From contig JAETXT010000008.1 in assembly GCA_019188255.1 (NCBI GenBank), positions 3,782,001 through 3,846,000 on the forward strand: a DNA stretch of 64,000 nucleotides, written 5' to 3'. This document shows positions 10,664 to 21,531 of the stretch, piece by piece. Below the pieces are notes generated by a model that saw only the letters and a list, made by a program, of their open reading frames with translations, did no database searches and was not told the DNA's origin. The translations under genes were made by a program, and so were the position numbers. This DNA is from Verticillium longisporum. Taxonomy: Eukaryota; Ascomycota; Sordariomycetes; Glomerellales; Plectosphaerellaceae. The stretch's first letter is position 1, and the number at the start of each line of letters is the position of its first letter.

Positions 10664-11379
10664 ATGGTCCTCAAACGCAAGCGTTCTTCCGAGGAGCTTT
10701 CCAGCTCGCCGTCCTCGTTCTCCTCCTCGCCCATACTCCCTGGTACGATGGACATGGACCACATCTCCCCAGCACCCTTCGCTGCGTTCTCCTCCCACTT
10801 CACGCCATCACACTTGCCTAGCCGCACCATGAAGCGTTTCCGCGACAACAGGCCCTCACAGGAGGCAGTGCATCGTATGCGTTGAACAACCCTTGCTATC
10901 CCGCTTTTCAGTAACTGACAGCAAGGTTCATAGAACACACACTCAGCATGCTCTACTCCGCTCAGCAACATTCCGACGCAGACTTTGCCCCAACCAGTCC
11001 CTCCCCGATGCCTCGCATTCTCGAGCGACCAGCACAGCCGGCGCCTATAGCACAACGGTCTCTACATGCCTTTTGGAACATCAACTCTGCCCCGGCCGCA
11101 CCGTCATTCACACCATCTGCGCCCCAAACCTTCCATGAGACTCTAAGCTGCGAAGACTGCGGCGTCGGATTCGGCTCCCGGGATGGGACTGACTCGATGG
11201 ACATCAATGGCTACGGCTTCGATAGCGAGGACGACCACCTGTGCGGTGCCTGTAGGAGGCATGTGTGCTCCGGCTGCTCTGTCACGAACCTCGGCGAGCA
11301 GCGTCGGTGTCTGACCTGCGCTGGGAGGAGGGTCCGTGTTGGAGGTTTGGGATGGACGACGGCGAGGATCCCGTTTTAA
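10664..11379 (+). CDS. small Cys-rich zinc-binding-like protein
   Basis: Two exons, 10664-10874 and 10922-11379, joined across a 47-base intron (GTATGC donor, TAACTGAC branch, ACAG acceptor) give 222 residues in frame. The N-terminus is basic then Ser-rich (MVLKRKRSSEE), resembling a nuclear localisation signal. The C-terminal third has four CxxC pairs (CEDC, CGAC, CSGC, CLTC), spaced like a cross-brace zinc fold such as RING or FYVE but matching neither closely. I do not recognise the family. It starts about 290 bases after the MITE-like element. An upstream in-frame ATG at 10394 would fall in leader sequence near the element and is less likely. Confidence 0.7.
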
Positions 11380-12055
11380 TCTTTTCGCGGGCCATCTTGG
11401 CATTTTACTTTCGATTTTTGATTATTAGCAAGCGTCTTATTTTTCTGCACTTTTATCAGAATTTCTGACTCATTTTAATGCCACTCGGTAGCCTTGACAT
11501 GGTGGTGCGAACATGTGCCTGTTCAAGGCACTGATGTGTTTCATTAGCCGTGCTGTGTGCACCATCCTGCCCTCTGCCTGGCTGCTTGGCTGCGGTCCCC
11601 GACTTGGCGGTTTAATTTTGATGCAAAAACTGACATGTCAGCATTCGCTTTGCCCCGACTCAGATAGGTTTTTGTTCATTGGACAAGTCGTTGTTTCGTC
11701 AACGGGGTGCGGGACGGGACCGCCCCAGGGTCTGCCGCGCATACGACGGCTGTCCACTCACACGGCACACTCAGCCGCCCGACCACCAACAGCCAACAAC
11801 ATGTCACATAGCCACCCTCCGACCCCCATGCAAACGCATCTCCCCGGTGTGGTACGACTCCCTGTTCCACTGACGAGAAGAGGAGGCCTCGAAACTTGAT
11901 AGACATACCGATAGTCAATATGACAGTCATTCTTTGCTGAGACCAACGCAGCACATCGTGAGGATGGGTTCTTCCAGAATCAAGTCTGCTGCTGCAAATT
12001 ACAAGCTTCAGCCGGTCGACCGCAAACAAGTCCCGGAGCAATACGAGCACGCCAG
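11380..12055. other. intergenic region, nothing recognised
   Basis: About 680 bases with short unconvincing frames on both strands. A T-rich stretch just after 11380 probably holds the 3' end of the upstream gene. Confidence 0.4.
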
Positions 12056-14317
12056 ATGGCTCTCGAAGCTGTCGGCCTCGGCCTCGGCGCAACTCAGTTT
12101 GCGGCTGAGCTCGCCGTGACCATCGTCAAGTTGAAGCGGCTCTGGGACGAAGTCCAGGATGTCCCCGACCACATCCAGTCCATCCTCGAGGAGCTGGAGG
12201 ACGTGGACCTGATTCTCCAGGACGTCGAGGAGCAGGTCAACCGTGACGAGATTCCGGACGAGCTCAAGTCGACCGTCCTCCCTCGCGTCTTGCGATCGAC
12301 GCAGAGGGCGTATAGAGCGTTGGAAGACCTTGTCGAAAGTCTTGACAGGCAGATTGTGTCTTCCAGGGGATTCCGACGGAGGCTTGTATCTGTGAGGGTC
12401 GTAGTTAAGAAACCGGTATTGGAAAAGATGGAGAGTCAGCTGCGAAGAGCTTTGGACATTCTGAACATGGCTATCAACAGCTACACAATGTAAGTTTCCT
12501 GTCACCTTGCGCCAACGTTAAGAAACTGATTCTGTTGGGCGGCAGGGCATATACACGCATTTCGAGCCAGGTCATTATAAGCCGACTGCCTATGCATGCA
12601 CCACTACAACACGAGCCCGCGAAACACGTTCAGCTTACCACCACGAATACGACTGCGCCTCCAGAAGTCGATGACGCAAAGAAGAACAACGTGGAAGACC
12701 TCACACGAATTCGTACAATTTACCCTGGAACATCTTGGTTCGGCCGCATAGGTTTCGTGCTCAGTTCTAAAGATCGCTATGAGTTCGCTTTGCAAACGCC
12801 GAGTTGGCTTGCGGGGAGCATCTACTCCGTCATGGTTGAGCGCAGCCTGCATGGATGGAAGACCGAGCTCAGAGTACACAACGTGATACAAAGTTGGAAA
12901 GACGTTGGCGAAATCAATCCCGTGCTGGAAGCAGATGACACATCCGCGTTGTTGGGGTTTCTCTTGCATGAGAGATTACCTCTGTTAACTCGAGATCAAG
13001 ATGGGTTTACACTACTCGATGTAAGTAGACCACCAGTCTCTTCTAGCCATTCATGTTGCTGAACCTTAACCCCGCAGTTAGCCTCTTCAAATGGTAGTGT
13101 CAGGACATTCGGGAAGCTTATTGAGCTTGGACTATCTGGGTATATCCTTGATAATCGGTGGAATGGGGTCCTCAATTCGAGAATGTAAGCTCACTAGATG
13201 CTGCCATCCGATCTCTCTAACGCTTGTCAGGGATTACTGGATCTACAAACTATACATTGATGCGCTTTGCAGAACGGAGCATATAGCTCAACAACGTTTC
13301 GCGCATGCCATGATAGATATTCTAAGCTTGCTGCTCCCCTACGATACCGAGAACCGAATCGGAAAGCTTGATATTTTTGCCAATCTCATAGTCTCGGGTC
13401 GACTGGTCGACATGAAAAGGTATCGAGAAAAGTTCCTCCCAGACCTCTCGCTCGCCGATAGGCTGAGGTGCTCTCGCCTGCTTCTCTCTCGACACCCAAT
13501 CCGTATGTACGAGTTTCGTGCTCTGTTGCCGGAGTGCTGGCCAGCCCAAGCCGGCGAGTTTGAGCTGTCCTCCCCCGCCATAGTCGAACTCTCGCGGACA
13601 TATGGCTGCTCCATCGTCCACTCGTTGGCCGTCGGCATGGGTCTCTCGCGCTCCAAGGCCGAGCACACCCAGCCGACCTCCAACGACTCGATACGCTGCA
13701 GCATGATGCGCCAGTGCCTTGCCGAGGATCCGGCAGCGTTACACTGTCTCGAGCGTGACTTTTCGACCTGTCCCAGCCCCGGGTGGGAGAGCTGTGGCGG
13801 CCTACAGACGCCCCTCGCTTCATATCTTAGATCGGCGATCCGGGCCCATGTTTTTGATAAGACACCCTTACACAAGCTAGGTGGCGTGCTGAATGACACG
13901 CTGCAGCGTTGGCTTTCAATTGTGCAAGACCAAGTGGGCGACAACTTGCTGGCTTACGGCCGAGAAGAGCTGCGACTCTATAAAGATGTGGACATGCCAA
14001 ACGGGCTGATGAACCTAGACACATGGCTACACAAACGACAGCTTCGAGTCATCGGCATCACATTCGGACGTAGCCCAAACAATTGGACTCTATGGTGGGC
14101 CCACGAGTACGAAGAATATGCTGGTGACTTTTGGAACTTAATCGAAGGTTCGTCGCAGCACCAACTCCCAGGAAGCTGGCCGGTCGATCTCGAGGGCGAC
14201 TTAAGAGACGATGCTGATGACAAAGAGGAATGGGCATTTGAGCAAGAGCCTATGTCTTGGACCTGGGCCGAAGTCACTTCGAAAATTGCGCGCACGCAAT
14301 TTGCGACAGTCAGGTAA
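12056..14317 (+). CDS. protein with STAND-type fungal N-terminal domain, no NTPase seen
   Basis: Four exons (12056-12489, 12546-13020, 13078-13184, 13231-14317) with GTAAGT/GTAAGC donors and consistent phase give 700 residues. Residues 1 to about 145 resemble the helical N-terminal domain of fungal STAND/NLR and ankyrin proteins (ALEAVGLGLGATQFAAELA, then amphipathic helices with LEELEDVDLILQDVEEQV). Exon 3 encodes one ankyrin-like unit (SSNGSVRTFGKLIELGLSGY). I find no P-loop and no NACHT or NB-ARC motif. The C-terminal ~360 residues are unfamiliar. Such proteins are linked in fungi to non-self recognition or stress signalling, but that role is inference here. A GTAAAG at the very end could be another donor extending the protein. 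Confidence 0.75.
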
Positions 14318-14702
14318 AGACTATGTTGTGATGTGTTGGGCGTTGTACTTGATGTGTCAGAAGTCCGATGTAGGAGAAATACTCGATTCAGAGCCGGCAA
14401 TGATTATAGAATAGGTAAAGATCTAGAGAGAATGTGCAGCAGCATGAGCGGAACGCCATCCATATTCCTCTGCCCATCAATGTTCAGCGGGCCCTAAACC
14501 TTCCTTGCGTCTCCTTCTCTTTTGTTGTCTCCTTGTGCTGGCATGTCGCTGACGCCCAAGGCATCACCTATCTATCACCACGACATTTGGCATCTCCAAA
14601 GCATTTCCATTGAACGCCTCGCTGATCGTGCGAAAATGGTCTCTCTATACGAAGGGCTCCTATGATCCAAAAGCCACTACATATTGCCCACCGTCTTCCT
14701 GA
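14318..14702. other. convergent intergenic region, nothing recognised
   Basis: 3' flanks of two converging genes; no additional coding or RNA signal seen. Confidence 0.45.
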
Positions 14703-16824
14703 TTACTGCTGCCATGGTGATTGCTGCGCTGGACGTGGGAAGACTGGGATTGACCCAAGCTGATCGAGGCCTCCCCCCATCGTCTGTTGGCTGTGCTGCC
14801 AGCCTAGTCCAGTTTGATGGTTGACGAATGCTCCCTGTCGGAACGGGTTGGTGCCCGTATGCTGGGGCGCGAGGGGACCAGCACTGGTTACCGGCCTCTG
14901 GGGCTGCGGTGAACCGCCAAAGTTCTTGGCAAATGGGTTGGTCCCCGTAGCCATGGGCTGCAATGGAGCTGGCTGCGCAGCCACTTGCTGTTGTATCGAA
15001 CCGGCGGGGGCGAAAGGCTGCTGTGCTTGGGGTGATGAGCGTGCAAATGGGTTCGTGGACTGCCGCTGCAGGCCGCCATTCACAGGAGGGCTGTTGGGCC
15101 CAGACGCAACAGGACTAGCCGGAAGTCCAGTTTGTTGTGTCATCAACATTGAAGCCCTGAAAGGATTTGTTGTCTGAGGTGGCTGGATGTTTTGCGCAGG
15201 TGAACCAGTGCCAGTCTGGAAGCTGGCGACGCCTTCTTGAGGAATGGATCCCAGCGCGCCAGGCTGGAAGCCCGGTTGCGGGGTGTAGCCTCCAAAGCCG
15301 GCCCCAGTGAAGTTGGGATGGATTTGCTGAGGCTGCTGTTGCTGCTGACCCCATGGGTTGTAGCTCTGAGGAGTGACTGCTTGTTGGGTCTGGTACGGAT
15401 TGGTTGACAGCCCGGTCTGTTGCGTACCGAGACCGGTTTGCTGAAAGCCAAGAGCTTGCTGCTGGTAAGGGTTGTTAACGAAACCGGTCTGCATCGGCAA
15501 CTGCTGCTGGGGCAACTGCTGCTGGGGCAACTGCTGTTGGGCCAGCTGCTGCGGGGCAGGTTCTTGAGCCATTGGCGTTTGATTTTGCTCGATGGATTCG
15601 AAGAAATCAATCAGATCTGGTGCGGGACCCTTGGCTTGGGGCTTTGCGGCTTGAGGAGCGGCAGGCGTAGGCTCGGGGAAAGAGTTGCTGTATGAATGTT
15701 TCGGCTTCGAGGGGGCACTGGGTGCCGACGCCTTGGAAACTGCCGACGTGCCACCGTTCTTTTTGGCTTGGACTTCAGCTATGTACTGTCGGCGGTTGAC
15801 CTCAAAATCGGGGTCGTTGAGATATTCCTCGAGCTGCTGCTTCAGGTTGACAGGGGCGTGCTTGAGCTTGGGCACTTCGACCCGCGTGAGGTGCTCGTAC
15901 TGCCGCGCTAGCCTCAGGTAGCTCACAACGAAGTCAGTCTGTTTCGCAAACTGGCGGTATATTTCCATGGCCCTCTCCGCGTCAGGCTTTGAGAGCTCGA
16001 AGAAGCACCCTGGCAACGTCAGTAGCGATCAGAAGTGGTTTGAGGTCTCGTACCTAGAATGTTGATCATGGCTTGGTTGAGTGATTGGAACAGAGCTAGT
16101 AGGTCGAGAACGAGAAGTCTGAAGGCCGTGGTCGTCACCTCAAAGGATGATTGATCCTCAACAATCTAGGGTCCGTCAGTCTATATCGTGCCTCGCCAGA
16201 GAGGTCCACTTACGTCGCATTTCAGCAAGGCTGAAACCTGACGCTGCAGAGATTCGGTCTCCCTCAACAGACCCTTGTCCACAGTCATCTTTTCCAGCCG
16301 TGTTTCTTTCACTCGGACCCAGTCGCATTTAGTATCCCGATATGCCTTCGCCCTCTCTTGAAGGTAGTTGGCATACACGCGGATATTCCGACCCTGTGTT
16401 TGTGCTTTGCGGTATTAGCGATGATAAGACCGAATTTGATATTGGGTTGACTGACCATCTGTGATGGTGGTGATGCTCAATAGGTTCCTGTGTTCCGAAA
16501 GGTATGCGAGTGTGGCGTCTGGAGAGCCTTCTCTGATCATGAGGTGTATTGTGATTAAGCTCTTGAAGACCACAGTCCAGGTAGAGTCGCGCAAACGGAA
16601 CTGAAGCGACCGGAAGACTTCCGCCACACCAGCCTCGCCGGAATGCGTCGCAACGAGGATGTGCTCGATATATTTCGTCTTGGGAGGCGCCGCCTGGTCG
16701 TTATTGTCAGCGCATACTCGTTGGCTGATTGGGCATTACGTCCCCGAGCGGGCAGTAGAAGGAGTCAGATGGATACCTTGATCTTGGTAGCGCCCTTGAC
16801 GGACTTTTCGAAAGAGCTCGACAT
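14703..16824 (-). CDS. clathrin assembly protein, ANTH domain (AP180/YAP1801 type)
   Basis: Five exons read leftwards: 16824-16777, 16693-16456, 16404-16214, 16165-16054 and 16009-14703, giving 631 residues. Residues 1 to about 280 form an ANTH domain: FEKSVKGATKIK, then KTKYIEHILVATHSG, then GRNIRVYANYLQERAKAYRDTK and INILGCFFELSKPDAERAM. This domain binds PtdIns(4,5)P2 at the plasma membrane. The tail is Gln/Pro-rich with a DLIDFFE clathrin-box-like motif and four NPF motifs that bind EH-domain endocytic proteins such as Pan1 and Ede1. Repeated QTG(L/F) motifs, as in yeast YAP1801, also occur. The family recruits clathrin and the v-SNARE Snc1 during endocytosis. The exon 2-3 junction uses an AAAG acceptor, chosen because it alone keeps the frame. 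Confidence 0.92.
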
Positions 16825-18940
16825 GGCGGAAACTTGTCGCTACACGCTTATAGTGCTTCGAGGCTACAAAAGCAACAGGATCCTTGCCGTATCAGTCAGC
16901 CGCTGGCGAATGCCGGTTATCTCGGTGGTTTGTCCGCGCCTCGATTGGGACGGGACTGCTGTCCGACGCAGTCAGGCTACAGCAGGGAAGGCGTCGAGAA
17001 ATCGATTGTGGAAGCTAAGCTGGCCTGGAGAATTGACAGGATATGTCAAAACCTCGGCTCCGACAGACCGCAAGTCGTTGTAGAGGTGCGTGTTGAGCTC
17101 TCTGCGCTGGAACAATGCCGTGGTGACGATTGCGATGCCCAGCAACCTGGGGAAATTGGCTCCTTCAGATGCAAGGGTGGGGTGCTCGATTGGGGCCCGT
17201 CAACTATGCACAAAAGCCATGACACAAGGTGGGAGGGTGTCGTCGGATAGTAATGATGCAAATTGATGTCGTTTCGCGCGTTATGTGCCGCTAAGTGGTG
17301 TTTTTGGAAGAGAAGCTGGGCTAGGCTGGGCAGCAGTTCGGATTCGTGATTGTCGGCCACGTCGCCGAGGAGGCTGGTGCTAGCAGGCACGAGTTGACGT
17401 GGTTGGCGTGACGGGCACTCGACTCGCTCGATGCAGCTTGAGAGAGAACAAGGATCCATCCGGTTTGGTGGGCGGGCTTGCGGTCCGCCCGGGCACCGGG
17501 GTCTGTCATTGCCCGCTCGTGGATAGCTGCCCAGCAATCAGGCTCCCGACATCATTGGAGTGTCGCATTCCAGGCACCCCCCGCTAAGACCCCACTGTCT
17601 TTGGGGGTGACATGCTCGATGAACTGCCACCTATGAAGTAATCATTAGCGCTGACCTGGAAGTCCCCTGCTGCAAGTTCATGATTTAACTCTTTCACAGT
17701 TCGCTATGACGCAGGAAACCACTGATTGAAGAAAATCCAAGACATCGCTCAGCAGTGATCCAGTACGAGTATCATGACCTCACCAATTGCAGACATTCTG
17801 GAACATTCAATTCAGCTACTGCTACCTAACTGAACCACATCGAATATAGGAAGCATGCACACCATATGGATGCACTGTGATGTTTGACCATGGTTAAAGA
17901 TAAGCAACCCAGCCAACATGTGTTAGGCAACGAAGTACTTTCGGAAGCAATCCGTGGAAAAAAGGAAGTTGGTAGAATTCAAATTGTCATGTACCTTACA
18001 TTAACCTACCTTACCATTTAACAGGGAATAGAAATAGATCAAGATACCAGAGCCGGTTGTGGTTGCCAGGCACTTGCCAGGCACCAACCTTCATTCGAAA
18101 CAGGTGCCCTTCCCTCATCTCTTCCTCCAATTCGGTTCAAAATCAGAATGGCCTTTCATCGCGTCCGATGCAGTAACAAGGTCGTGGCCGAACGCCTAGA
18201 TCATGGCCCCCCGCCCTTCCCTACTCTGCCCTGAAGCTCCCGAAGGAGAGAGCTCGGAAGTTCCAGACGAGGTGGCAGCATCATTTATCCACGGAGGTCT
18301 TCATCATCTGCGGTATGATTAGTTCGAGGTCGTCAATGGTGGTGCAGATGGGGTGCGAGAGCAAACATACACTTGATTGAATTGGAGAAATCATAAGGAG
18401 AAAAAAAGGGAAACGAAAAATGCGCCAACGCGCTGGCACAGTTTTATGGAGGTCGCGCCTGGTGGGGCCGGTCACCTGTGAGCTTAGGTACGTACCATCG
18501 TACATGGGCTCAAACTTTAGAGCGTCAAGTGGTCACGTGCCGAACCCACGTCTAGGCACCGCCATAAGGAGGGAGACTGTCGAACAACGGGATTCCAAAG
18601 AAGGCGTAACAGGCCCAAGTCAAGAATCACTATACTTCCGAAATCAAAGGTCATCAACTTGCTATTTTGTATGTACGAGACGAATAAATCCTTGGCATAA
18701 TGCTTCCATCCCCTGTCACATCAGTCATGCGCGCCGTGGTTCGGCTCGTGTCGAAGCGATATGGAGAACACGAGCTGGATCTAAAGCTCGCCTAGAGTTG
18801 TCTCGCATTCATTAAAGTTCGATGAACTGTTTTCTTGCTCTCGCTTGAATAAATGCCCTAAAGGCAGTCCTTACGCCGTCGCTATGCAGTCCCGCAGCCA
18901 AATGCAAACCTCGCAGCTCCCCAAATGACAGATTCAAAGA
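16825..18940. other. 2.1-kb intergenic region, nothing recognised
   Basis: The right side is the 3' flank of tfb3 and the left side the promoter of the clathrin adaptor. Short frames on both strands have no family resemblance and poor composition. I find no tRNA, long repeat or transposon end. Confidence 0.45.
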
Positions 18941-20001
18941 TCAATAGGCATCAACATCCATCTTCTGCGATGTCTGACCCGAGGCGGCCACCTGCGCCGC
19001 CTCTGTCGTTGCTAGGTCCTCTGCGCCCTTCTCGTCCTCAATAAAAACCCCCAGTCCTGAGAAGGCCTCGAACATGGCACGGGTCAAGTACTCTTCAGCA
19101 CTATAGCCGCCGACGACAATGTCACTCCGCATGCGTGCTGCATCGACCCAGTCGTTGCTATAGTCGTCTAGCGGTCCTAGTTCGTATCGCTGTAAGGCAA
19201 GATTCATGCCGCCGAATGGATCGTACGGTCCCTCGTCAACATAGACCAGCTTCTCTTTCTTCTTGAGACCGCGGATCGACATGGCTGAGGTCGCATCCGT
19301 GAGCGACGAGCGAGCTGCGTCCAATCTTCCTTGGCCACGCTTCTTGAGGACGATCTTCTCCATTGTTGCGCGAGCTTGCCCAATGTTCCCGCTGGCCAGG
19401 CCATCCAAGACGTCTTCTCTTGCACGCGCTTCACGCGCCTTTTCCTCCGCATCTTCGCGTGCGGCGTCAAGTCTGCGGCGACGGGCAGCTTCCTTTTCTT
19501 CACGCTCGCGAATGGTCCGCTGAGCTTCTGACTCTTTGGCCAAGCGCCTGCGTTCTTCAATCTCACTCTTGTGTTGCGCCTCCCAGTCTTGCAGTTGCGC
19601 CTCCGCGCGTGCCTTTTCGTTTGGTTGTCCATTGAGCAAGTCGAATGTCAGAGATTCGACCTGCTCTAGGTAGGCGTTGTAATCCTCGAGGGACTCGAAA
19701 TCGGGTTCTTCCTTGTTGAAGACAGCGTGAACGCGGCGGCGCACATCAACCTCGCGTTCAACAGTCAGATCTCCAAACCATGCTGCTTTGAATGCCTTTT
19801 TCGGAGAGTTTTCGTGCATCCAGCATAAGGGCACTGCGCAGGACCATCGGCGAAGAGACGGGCGACGCAGTTAGCGCACATGGGATGGTAGCATTCGGGG
19901 TTGATCAGAAACTCGAGATCGCGGTTGAGGTATCGCATTGTCTTGCAAACAGGACACACGTCGGTGCTTGGAGAGGGGGGATTGCCCTTTCGCGAGGCCA
20001 T
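18941..20001 (-). CDS. tfb3: TFIIH/CAK assembly subunit Tfb3 (MAT1), with a one-base frameshift
   Basis: From 20001 the protein starts with an N-terminal C3HC4 RING (CPVCKTMRYLNRDL, then CYHPMCANC, ending CPYAGC). It continues after a one-base frame change into FKAAWFGDLTVEREVDVRRRV, a long Glu/Arg coiled coil and a C-terminal segment. This order and length (about 350 aa) match Tfb3/MAT1, which joins the Cdk7-cyclin H kinase to core TFIIH for transcription and repair in the nucleus. The two parts overlap in different frames at a run of five T's on the plus strand (19797-19801). One extra base there restores a single frame, and no intron fits. Since the gene is essential in yeast, a sequencing or assembly deletion is the most likely cause. 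It is divergent from nudC, 440 bases away. Confidence 0.9.
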
Positions 20002-20441
20002 TTTGGCCCTTTCTTGTGGAGCGGAGGGAGCGTCAAGGTAAAGCAGACGCCTCTAGCTGCAGATCGCACAGCTGTGGCAAGGCACGTTTTCAAGCGAGAT
20101 GTTGTGCGGTAGGTAAGGTAGACAGCGAGTCCTGGTGCGTAAGCGCAATCGGCAAACAGAAGAGAAGGGAGCCCGAGGCCGGGGCGCTCGAACTCGACAA
20201 TGGCTGAAAGATCCGTCGAAAGAATCACGGTGTTTTTAGGTTGAGCAGGCAAACAAGCTGGAATGTCTTAGCTTGCTACCTAGAGTCAGGCAAGTCAGTA
20301 GATAAGTCATCGTTATCGGGCATACCTACTGATTACAGATCAGCAGGGGTCCCGAAGCTACCCCTCCAAACCTCCGTCAGGTTTATCCTCACGCTTCCAC
20401 ACATTTCTCTATTTCGACAGGCCGACCAAGAGACGACCACA
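20002..20441. promoter_or_regulatory. bidirectional promoter region tfb3/nudC
   Basis: 440 bases between two divergent housekeeping genes; no distinct motif can be supported. Confidence 0.45.
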
Positions 20442-21178
20442 ATGCGTAAGGCTCTATCATTGAAGCAGAAATCGCAGCTACTTTCGGAGGACTAATCAGG
20501 TTGGTTTACAGGTTTCAGGGAACCCAAGACAGACGAAGAGAAGGCAGCCCGCGAGAAGCAGAATGCGGAACAGGCTGCGCTTCCATACAAATGGTACCAG
20601 AAGCTTGAGGAGCTGGAGGTCAAATTCGATGTACCTATCAACTACAAACCTAAAGACCTGGTCATCAATTTCACAAGGACATCCTTGAAGGCCGGAATCA
20701 AGGGAGAGACCCCTCTCATCGATGTAGGTCGCTCTAACACAAGCCGCCGTTTCATGCACGAGACTTGGGCGTTTCCCGCAACCTGACATGAGAACATCGC
20801 TGACAGTACTTGTGACAGGGCAACTTCCCTCACCCTATTCGTGTCGACGAGTCGACTTGGGGCATGACAGCCAATGGAGACGGAACTGCTAAGACTGTCA
20901 CAATCCAACTTGACAAGACGAACAAGATGGAGTGGTGGGCCAACATTGTTACCAACCAGCCCTCCGTCGATCTCACGATGATTGAACCTGAAGAAACATC
21001 CCTCAGCGACGTGACCGAGGGCTCAACCCGTGCAATGGCCGAAAAGATGATGTGGGAGAGCACATTGACGCCTGAGCAAAAGCAGAAGAACAAGCAAGAG
21101 GAGAACATGAAGCGTCTTGCGGAGCTGCAAAAGCAGACTGGCTTGGACTTTTCCCAGGCTGAGATCAACCACGGCTAA
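20442..21178 (+). CDS. nudC: nuclear movement protein NudC
   Basis: Three exons: 20442-20445 (only four coding bases, ATG C), 20512-20723 and 20819-21178, giving 191 residues. After a charged EEKAAREKQNAEQAALPYKW lead-in comes a CS (p23-like) domain: the LEELEVKFDVPINYKPKDLVI strand, then GNFPHPIRVDESTWGM and KTVTIQLDKTNKMEWW. The C-terminal segment ETSLSDVTEGSTRAMAEKMM and the helical tail match fungal NudC. NudC is a Hsp90-associated chaperone-like protein needed for dynein- and LIS1-dependent nuclear migration in hyphae. An alternative acceptor (ATCAG at 20499) would add four residues in the same frame; I prefer the acceptor at 20511. Confidence 0.92.
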
Positions 21179-21531
21179 GGAAGATACATGTAGAAGTTGT
21201 CAGGAGTGTAACGAAACGACCATACCATTGAAGTGGCCCATGGTATCGGGGGTACGACGTCAGAGAAACCCTGTGCAAGCATTCATCTTGGAGCCTTGAG
21301 GGGTTGGGAAGCAAAGTGATCGTGCAGCCCAATAATTCCAAACGCATGCATGAACGCTCCCGGGGGGGGGCGTTCATCCAAGCTTCTGATCTCAAGGTCC
21401 GTAAATAGTCACGAATATAAGGGCATCACACAAGCAGTACAGACAGAAGGGCGCGAACCCCGATAGTGAAGATGACTTCGATTGATGGAACCCATCTGCA
21501 ACATTACCTATGCAACAGTAGCGTCGGGTTT
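21179..21531. other. convergent intergenic region
   Basis: 3' flanks of nudC and the URI-like gene. It contains a nine-G run near 21361 and otherwise nothing notable. Confidence 0.45.

Noticed and set aside
17046..17537. 163-codon minus-strand frame upstream of the clathrin adaptor
   Set aside because: Composition is not coding-like and it lies where the adaptor's promoter and leader should be.
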